The notes beneath the pieces were generated by a model. The model searched no databases, was not told the origin of the DNA, and was given only the letters and a program-made list of their open reading frames with translations. Shown piece by piece: positions 14,839-19,398 of a stretch of DNA of 19,398 bases (position 1 is its first letter; each line of letters opens with the position of its first letter). The stretch is from positions 1 through 19,398 of the forward strand of contig CALBKQ010000129.1 in NCBI GenBank assembly GCA_937895645.1. The letters are read 5' to 3'. Both the position numbers and the translations under genes were made by a program. Source of the stretch: an uncultured Clostridia bacterium. GTDB lineage: Bacteria; Bacillota; Clostridia; Oscillospirales; Acutalibacteraceae.

Positions 14839-16179
14839 TTGAAAAAACTGATTTCAGTTTTAATTTGCATATCAATTTTAATAGGAGTTTTCGCAATCGG
14901 TTCGTCCGCATCTTTTAACTCATTGTTAGAGACAGAAGCTGATGTTGTGTTGCTTGTCAACACTGATAGCGAAACTGTAATATTTGATAAAAACGCAGAT
15001 AAGAAAACCGCACCTGCATCAATTACAAAAATTGTTACTTGTATGCTTGTGCTTGAAAATTGCGAAGATTTAAGCATTCCCCTAACTTGTAAGCGTGAGT
15101 CTCTTAACGGACTTTATGAGCAAAATGCCGCAACTGTTGGTATTCTTGCCGGTGAAACTCTCACTGTAAAAGAACTTTTATATGCTCTTATGATTCCATC
15201 TGCTGCTGACGCTGCAAACATTCTTGCCGATTACATTGGCGGTGGTAGTATTGAAAACTTTGTTGTAATGATGAATGATTTTGTTAAAAAACTCGGTTGT
15301 GAGAATACAACTTTTATCAACGCTCACGGTCTTGATGAAAGCGGCGGAAACATTACAACTGCTTATGACCTTTACAAAATCACAAAATATGCGTTAGAAA
15401 ATCCTACATTCAAAGAAATTACAAGCACACTTCGACACGAAATTGCACCAACTAACAAATATCCTTATGTGAGATATCTTAACAACACAAATAAAATGAT
15501 GAACCCTGCGTATAAGGACTATTATAGTCCATATATTTCAGGTGTTAAAACAGGCACAACTGCACTTGCTGGTCACTGTGTTATCTCTACTGCATCTAAA
15601 AACGGTTACAACTATATGCTTATTGTTATGAATGCACCACAATATGACATTGACGGTGACAATGTTGAAGAAAATGTTGCATTTACTGACAGTAAAAAAA
15701 TCTATGAATGGGCTTTCAAAAACATTGTGCTTACTAAAGTTACAAACACAACTGATGTTGTAACTGTTGTTGATGTTAAATACAACTGGAAAATTGACCA
15801 TTTGCGACTTCTTCCTGCAAAAGAGATGTCAGCACTTGTGCCATCTGGCACAGAGTCCGGCAGCCTTGTAATAAGGCCTATTGAAAGCGAAACCCCAAAA
15901 GTAGTAAAAGCACCTATTAAAAAGGGAGATGTGTTAGGCAAGGCAGAGATTCTTTATGGTGAAGATGTTGTTGCAACTGTTGATTTGATTGCAGGTGAAA
16001 ATGTAAGTCGTAGCATAATCCTTGTGATTTTTGACGGTATAAAAGCCGTACTTTCAAGTACTGTTTTCAAAATACTTTTTGCACTTTTCGTATTACTTGT
16101 GATTATATATGTTTTCCTTATAATCCGTCGTAATCGCATAAGAGCAAAGCGTAAGAAAATAAGAATGGTAAAGGGATAA
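14839..16179 (+). CDS. D-alanyl-D-alanine carboxypeptidase (PBP5/DacF family, peptidase S11)
   Basis: A 446-residue protein starting at TTG 14839; an in-frame stop at 14830 and no ATG before the signal peptide leave TTG as the only sensible start, with GGTGAT as a modest ribosome site. Residues 4-23 are a hydrophobic signal sequence. The active-site motifs are S-I-T-K (S61, K64) and K-T-G-T (237-240). The usual second motif SxN reads S-A-A (121-123), lacking the asparagine. After a C-terminal beta-rich domain comes a membrane segment (I-L-F-A-L-F-V-L-L-V-I-I-Y-V-F-L) and a basic tail, so it is anchored at the outer membrane face. The family trims the terminal D-Ala of peptidoglycan. It is followed 13 bases later by another serine enzyme. 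Confidence 0.9.
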   Translation: MKKLISVLICISILIGVFAIGSSASFNSLLETEADVVLLVNTDSETVIFDKNADKKTAPASITKIVTCMLVLENCEDLSIPLTCKRESLNGLYEQNAATVGILAGETLTVKELLYALMIPSAADAANILADYIGGGSIENFVVMMNDFVKKLGCENTTFINAHGLDESGGNITTAYDLYKITKYALENPTFKEITSTLRHEIAPTNKYPYVRYLNNTNKMMNPAYKDYYSPYISGVKTGTTALAGHCVISTASKNGYNYMLIVMNAPQYDIDGDNVEENVAFTDSKKIYEWAFKNIVLTKVTNTTDVVTVVDVKYNWKIDHLRLLPAKEMSALVPSGTESGSLVIRPIESETPKVVKAPIKKGDVLGKAEILYGEDVVATVDLIAGENVSRSIILVIFDGIKAVLSSTVFKILFALFVLLVIIYVFLIIRRNRIRAKRKKIRMVKG

Positions 16180-16192
16180 TGGAGGGGATTTT

Positions 16193-17782
16193 ATGGCAAC
16201 AACTAAAGCCATATTAAGAGCAAAAACTCCACAGAGTGCAGGAGTTTCTGCAAAGGTCGTAAATGATTTTTTCAAGAATGCCGAAGAAAAAGGGCTTGAA
16301 TATCATTCTTTAATGGTTATTCGCAACGGAAAAGTGGCAGTTGAATGGTATAACGAGCCATTTGACAAAAACACTACTCATTCTATGTATTCGGTAAGTA
16401 AATCTTTTACCTCAACTGCAATAGGTTTTGCTGTTAGTGAAGGGCTTATCTCATTAGACGATAAACTTCTTGATTTCTTCCCTGAATACGCGCCAGAAAA
16501 TCCTGATGAGAGATTTGAGCGTCTTACCGTCCATAATCTTTTAAGAATGTCATCGGGTAAGCAACCAAGTTTTTTGTCTGACAAGGGCAAAGTTGACTGG
16601 ATTGAAGATTATATCAACTCCCCTTGGGTTTTTGAACCTGGCGAAAAGTTTTTATACATAAACGAAAACATTTTTATGCTTTCTGCAATTATTAACAAAG
16701 TTACAGGAACGAGTATGCGTGAATACTTGCGTCCTCGACTTTTTGAGCCGTTGGGAATTGATTTTCCTTTTTGGGAAACTGACCGAAATGGTGTTGAAGC
16801 AGGTGGCTGGGGACTTTATCTTAAAACTGAAGACCTTGCAAAATTTATGCTTTGCTATCTTAAAAACGGTAAATATAAAGGTGAACAGGTTATTCCTGCG
16901 GAATGGGTAAAACTTGCATCTTCTAAACAAATTGACAACGAATATAACAGACCTGGCACTGACTCATCTTACGGTTACGGATATTGCTTCTGGCTTGACC
17001 ATTTAGGTGGATTCCGTGCAGATGGTATGTTCTCACAGTTTGGTATTGCATTTCCACAACACAACGCGGTAGTAGTTGTTAATTCTTCAATCACAGAAGA
17101 ACAAGCAGGTCTTGATGGAATATTTGAATTCTTCCCTAAAGCCTTTGAAGAAGCGGATGAAGACACCGAACTTGAAACCACTCAAACTGTACCACCTGTA
17201 CTTAGCGTACACCCTGAAAAAGAACAAGAAATCGCAGACAGATACATTAAATTCCGTAAAAAGCTTTTGCTTAACCTTGTTGGATTCCAAGTCAGCGTGT
17301 TACCACTTGCCGTTACATATATGATGAGTGACAAAGCAGGTAATATTGATATGGTTAAATTTAATTTCAACGGTGAAGAATGCACTTTCCGTTGGAGTGA
17401 AGGCAACGAACATAACAATATTATTCTTGGTATGGATGGTCACTACAGATATTCAACAATGACATTAGGTCAGATTGAGTTCAAAGTCTGCTCAAACGCA
17501 AGTTGGATTGATGACGAAACATTGCTTGTTTCAATCCGTCCTATTCAGACAGTAGGCAAACGCAATATGGTGTTTAATTTCAGAAGAAATGATAAGGTTG
17601 TAATGACACCGTCAAGCACACCGTATGTGGGTGATATTCTTGCAACTCTTGACGGCTTCTTTGACCAGATGATTCCTAATAAGGCAATCTGCTCTGTATT
17701 CAAAAAGTTTGTTCAACTTCTTCCACCACTTGTTGAGCCAAAACACTACGGTAAATTCATTGAGGGGATTAAAAAGAGATAA
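16193..17782 (+). CDS. Class C beta-lactamase-type serine hydrolase, 529 residues
   Basis: The N-terminal ~330 residues have the beta-lactamase/esterase fold: S-V-S-K (S67, K70) as SxxK, Y-I-N (155-157) as YxN, and R-A-D-G-M-F-S-Q-F-G near 275-284 in place of the KTG strand. The C-terminal ~190 residues are an additional beta-rich domain of unknown role. No signal peptide is visible, which argues against true antibiotic resistance and for an intracellular esterase or peptidase. A strong GGAGGGG precedes the ATG, and the gene is 13 bp after the carboxypeptidase, so both are probably cotranscribed. It ends just before an intrinsic terminator. Substrate unknown. Confidence 0.88.
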   Translation: MATTKAILRAKTPQSAGVSAKVVNDFFKNAEEKGLEYHSLMVIRNGKVAVEWYNEPFDKNTTHSMYSVSKSFTSTAIGFAVSEGLISLDDKLLDFFPEYAPENPDERFERLTVHNLLRMSSGKQPSFLSDKGKVDWIEDYINSPWVFEPGEKFLYINENIFMLSAIINKVTGTSMREYLRPRLFEPLGIDFPFWETDRNGVEAGGWGLYLKTEDLAKFMLCYLKNGKYKGEQVIPAEWVKLASSKQIDNEYNRPGTDSSYGYGYCFWLDHLGGFRADGMFSQFGIAFPQHNAVVVVNSSITEEQAGLDGIFEFFPKAFEEADEDTELETTQTVPPVLSVHPEKEQEIADRYIKFRKKLLLNLVGFQVSVLPLAVTYMMSDKAGNIDMVKFNFNGEECTFRWSEGNEHNNIILGMDGHYRYSTMTLGQIEFKVCSNASWIDDETLLVSIRPIQTVGKRNMVFNFRRNDKVVMTPSSTPYVGDILATLDGFFDQMIPNKAICSVFKKFVQLLPPLVEPKHYGKFIEGIKKR

Positions 17783-17786
17783 AATT

Positions 17787-17815
17787 AACACCCGACAATC
17801 TTGTCGGGTGTTTCG
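17787..17815. terminator. Intrinsic terminator between convergent genes
   Basis: Stem AACACCCGACAA (17787-17798) and TTGTCGGGTGTT (17801-17812), in practice with the two closing A-T pairs open as loop, then T-rich sequence. It lies between the serine hydrolase and the minus-strand SDR fragment and may serve both. Confidence 0.85.
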
Positions 17816-17844
17816 TTTTCAACTTTCCATTTTCCACTTTCAAT

Positions 17845-18204
17845 TTATATATTCATTCCACCATTAACGGCTAAATCTTGTCCAGTAATAAAATCTGAAT
17901 CTGGGGAAGCAAGAAAACTGACTGCCCCTGCAACATCTTCGGGTGTACCGATTTTATTTAATGGTGTTTCGTTTTTTAATTCGTTCATTGTATCTTCATC
18001 AAAATGACTTGTCATATCAGTTAAAATCACACCAGGTGACACACAGTTTACGGTAATCCCTGAAAGTCCAACCTCTTTGGCAAGTGCTTTTGTCATACCA
18101 ATAAGCCCCGCCTTAGAAGCGGAATAATGCACCTCGCAAGAGCCACCGGTTTCGCCCCAGATTGAAGAAATATTTATAATCTTACCTGACTTCTGATGAA
18201 TCAT
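17845..18204 (-). CDS. SDR-family oxidoreductase (FabG-like), C-terminal fragment only
   Basis: About 119 residues of a short-chain dehydrogenase. Visible are I-N-I-S-S (catalytic serine, residue 13 or 14), Y-S-A-S-K (Y27, K31), N-C-V-S-P-G and the end G-Q-D-L-A-V-N-G-G-M. This resembles 3-oxoacyl-ACP reductase. The ATG at 18204 is not a real start: it is an internal methionine, and the N-terminal ~125 residues with the G-x-x-x-G-x-G cofactor site are missing. Upstream sequence belongs to a cysteine desulfurase. The fragment shares the AT-rich base use of the genes to its left. It is either a gene cut by an assembly join or a genuine deletion remnant. Confidence 0.88.
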   Translation of the reverse strand: MIHQKSGKIINISSIWGETGGSCEVHYSASKAGLIGMTKALAKEVGLSGITVNCVSPGVILTDMTSHFDEDTMNELKNETPLNKIGTPEDVAGAVSFLASPDSDFITGQDLAVNGGMNI

Positions 18205-19132
18205 AGTCTCCGATATTCAATGTGACGATAGGGCATCGTTTTTCCGCTTCAAAATCCCCGTAGATTTTCACTCCCGGAATATCTTTTACTCCGTGATAGA
18301 ATTTCCACATCCACTTTAGTTCTTCTTCTCGGATAGTATCAATACCAACCTTCTCTATGTATTCCACGCCAGCCAGAAGTCCGGCGATTCCGTGTCCGTT
18401 TAATGTTCCTGCCTCCAAAGCTGTCGGCATGTCCTTCGGGTGATGCTTGCTGTAGGTCTGAACTCCACTTCCGCCACTTTTAAGTGGACGAATCTCCAAT
18501 CCTTCTCGCACATACATACCGCCTGTACCCTGTGGTCCAAGTAGTCCCTTATGCCCTGTAAAACAAAGAATGTCAACTCCCATTTCCTGCACATCAATCG
18601 GATACACACCGGCAGTCTGTGATGCATCCACTACAAATAACACCTTATGCTTTTTTGCAATCTCTCCCACTCGACCGATATCCACATAGTTACCTGTCAA
18701 ATTAGAGCCGTTGGTACATACGATTGCCTTAGTATTGTCCCGAATAGCCGCTTCCATTTCCTCATAAGAAAAGTTTCCTTTCTTATCTGCGGAAATAATC
18801 GTAACCTCGACTCCTTTTCCCTGCATTTCATAGATTGGCCGAAGAACTGAATTGTGCTCCAGCATCGTTGTAATTACATGGTCTCCCGGTTTGAGAATCC
18901 CTTTTATTGCGATGTTCAGACTCTCGGTGGAATTATTCGTAAATACAATCTGCTTTGGATTTCCCGCGTGAAAGAAACGTGCCAGTGCCTCTCTTGCATT
19001 ATATATGATTCGGGATGCACTAAGGGATGCACCATGTGCACCTCGCCCTGCATTTCCCATTGAAGTCATTGCATCTACAACCGCTTGAATCACCGTCTCC
19101 GGTTTACGCATAGTTGTAGCCGCATTATCCAT
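18182..19132 (-). CDS. Cysteine desulfurase family protein (class V aminotransferase), C-terminally truncated
   Basis: A 316-codon frame; complete relatives have about 380 residues. The start M-D-N-A-A-T-T-M-R-K-P-E, G-R-G-A-H, F-T-N-N-S-T-E-S-L-N, D-A-S-Q-T-A-G and the PLP-lysine site F-T-G-H-K-G-L-L-G-P-Q-G match the EF2568-like branch of NifS/SufS-type enzymes. The protein breaks off after N-I-G-D-Y-D-S-S-E-V, where the family continues with the domain carrying R-x-G-x-H-C; that active-site cysteine loop is missing. GGAG precedes the start by six bases. Base and codon use differ from the SDR side. The gene follows a LysR regulator by 11 bp. The truncated product should not be functional; the true gene probably is intact elsewhere. 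Confidence 0.88.
   Translation of the reverse strand: MDNAATTMRKPETVIQAVVDAMTSMGNAGRGAHGASLSASRIIYNAREALARFFHAGNPKQIVFTNNSTESLNIAIKGILKPGDHVITTMLEHNSVLRPIYEMQGKGVEVTIISADKKGNFSYEEMEAAIRDNTKAIVCTNGSNLTGNYVDIGRVGEIAKKHKVLFVVDASQTAGVYPIDVQEMGVDILCFTGHKGLLGPQGTGGMYVREGLEIRPLKSGGSGVQTYSKHHPKDMPTALEAGTLNGHGIAGLLAGVEYIEKVGIDTIREEELKWMWKFYHGVKDIPGVKIYGDFEAEKRCPIVTLNIGDYDSSEVR
18185..18205. other. Probable chimeric junction between two broken genes
   Basis: On the minus strand this ~20-base stretch encodes Y-D-S-S-E-V of the cysteine desulfurase in one frame and M-I-H-Q-K-S of the SDR in another. Both are plausible family sequence, and each protein loses its expected continuation outside it. Such a short shared word is what a k-mer assembly misjoin, or a microhomology recombination, leaves. 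Confidence 0.7.
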
Positions 19133-19143
19133 GTTTTCTCCTT

Positions 19144-19398
19144 CTACACATTCTGCTCTCGCTGTTTGTGAATCTCCTTTACCATCTTGATAAAACGCGT
19201 TGTTGTCCGTGATGGTTGGAGGTTGCGATCGTATACCACATGAATATCCCTCTTCGTTCCATCTGCTGTAATCGGCAATACGAGAAGAGTGCCTTTTTGC
19301 ATCTCCTCTTCTGCAGCAAGCTTAGATACAACAGAGATTCCCATTCCACTTGCCACGGCTCTTTTAATCGCTTCCGGATTTTCCATCGGGGCAATGAC
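19144..19398 (-). CDS. LysR-family transcriptional regulator, C-terminal part
   Basis: 85 codons to the window edge; the N-terminal helix-turn-helix is outside. The visible part is the end of the LysR effector-binding domain: E-A-I-K-R-A-V-A-S-G-M-G-I-S-V-V-S-K followed by G-T-L-L-V-L-P and a C-terminal F-I-K-M-V-K helix. These regulators act as tetramers on nearby promoters. It is 11 bp upstream of the cysteine desulfurase on the same strand, so they are likely cotranscribed. The effector is unknown. This gene belongs to the compositionally distinct right end of the window. Confidence 0.88.
   Translation of the reverse strand, partial: VIAPMENPEAIKRAVASGMGISVVSKLAAEEEMQKGTLLVLPITADGTKRDIHVVYDRNLQPSRTTTRFIKMVKEIHKQREQNV

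Noticed and set aside
18182..18187. Natural C-terminus of the cysteine desulfurase at the in-frame TAA
   Set aside because: Relatives continue for about 65 more residues with the active-site cysteine loop; the stop comes from SDR sequence read in another frame.
1..19398. CRISPR arrays, tRNA or rRNA genes, insertion sequences, prophage genes
   Set aside because: No direct-repeat arrays, cloverleaf-like sequences, transposases or phage structural motifs were seen on reading both strands.

Overview
The window looks like a chromosomal segment from an AT-rich, endospore-forming Clostridia-type Firmicute, probably an anaerobic gut or rumen lineage. The evidence is tight same-strand operons, A-rich purine Shine-Dalgarno sites, and the sporulation/division block yabP-yabQ-divIC-yabR in the order known from Bacillus subtilis. 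A GPH-type sugar transporter and a GH30 glycosidase fit a carbohydrate-using anaerobe. No rRNA, tRNA, IS element, CRISPR array or phage gene was seen. Gene density is high and no gene-free stretch exceeds about 175 bases.

Region 1 (1-8166, + strand) is one long probable operon: the 3' part of a HAD phosphatase, rarA, a dCMP deaminase, a YfbR-like 5'-deoxynucleotidase, a 785-residue MurE-ArgB fusion, a 64-residue protein of unknown function, a GPH sodium/proton-sugar symporter and a calcineurin-like phosphoesterase. It is closed by a strong intrinsic terminator at 8141-8166. Junctions overlap or lie within 12 bp, so translation is probably coupled throughout. Replication-fork maintenance and deoxynucleotide balance make up the first half. 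The fusion of a Mur ligase to a complete N-acetylglutamate kinase is the most unusual protein here.

Region 2 (8187-12402) opens with a minus-strand membrane-tethered XRE regulator, divergent from yabP-yabQ-divIC-yabR. The shared intergenic space holds a perfect palindrome (possible operator) and a good sigma-E-like promoter in front of yabP. After yabR come a class I fumarate hydratase alpha subunit with no beta subunit beside it, and long-form hpf, which has its own extended -10 promoter and an inverted repeat at the predicted transcript start.

Region 3 (12418-17812) carries a membrane-anchored GH30 glycosidase, a convergent minus-strand phosphoesterase, then a D-Ala-D-Ala carboxypeptidase (TTG start, atypical SxN motif) and a class C-type serine hydrolase. 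Intrinsic terminators separate these units.

Region 4 (17845-19398, minus strand) contains a C-terminal SDR fragment that abuts a cysteine desulfurase missing its C-terminus, followed by the C-terminal part of a LysR regulator. The two broken genes meet at a stretch of about 20 bases that reads sensibly in both frames, and codon and base use change there. This is most simply an assembly chimera, otherwise a recombination breakpoint. Everything right of about 18,205 should not be assumed to belong to the same genome.
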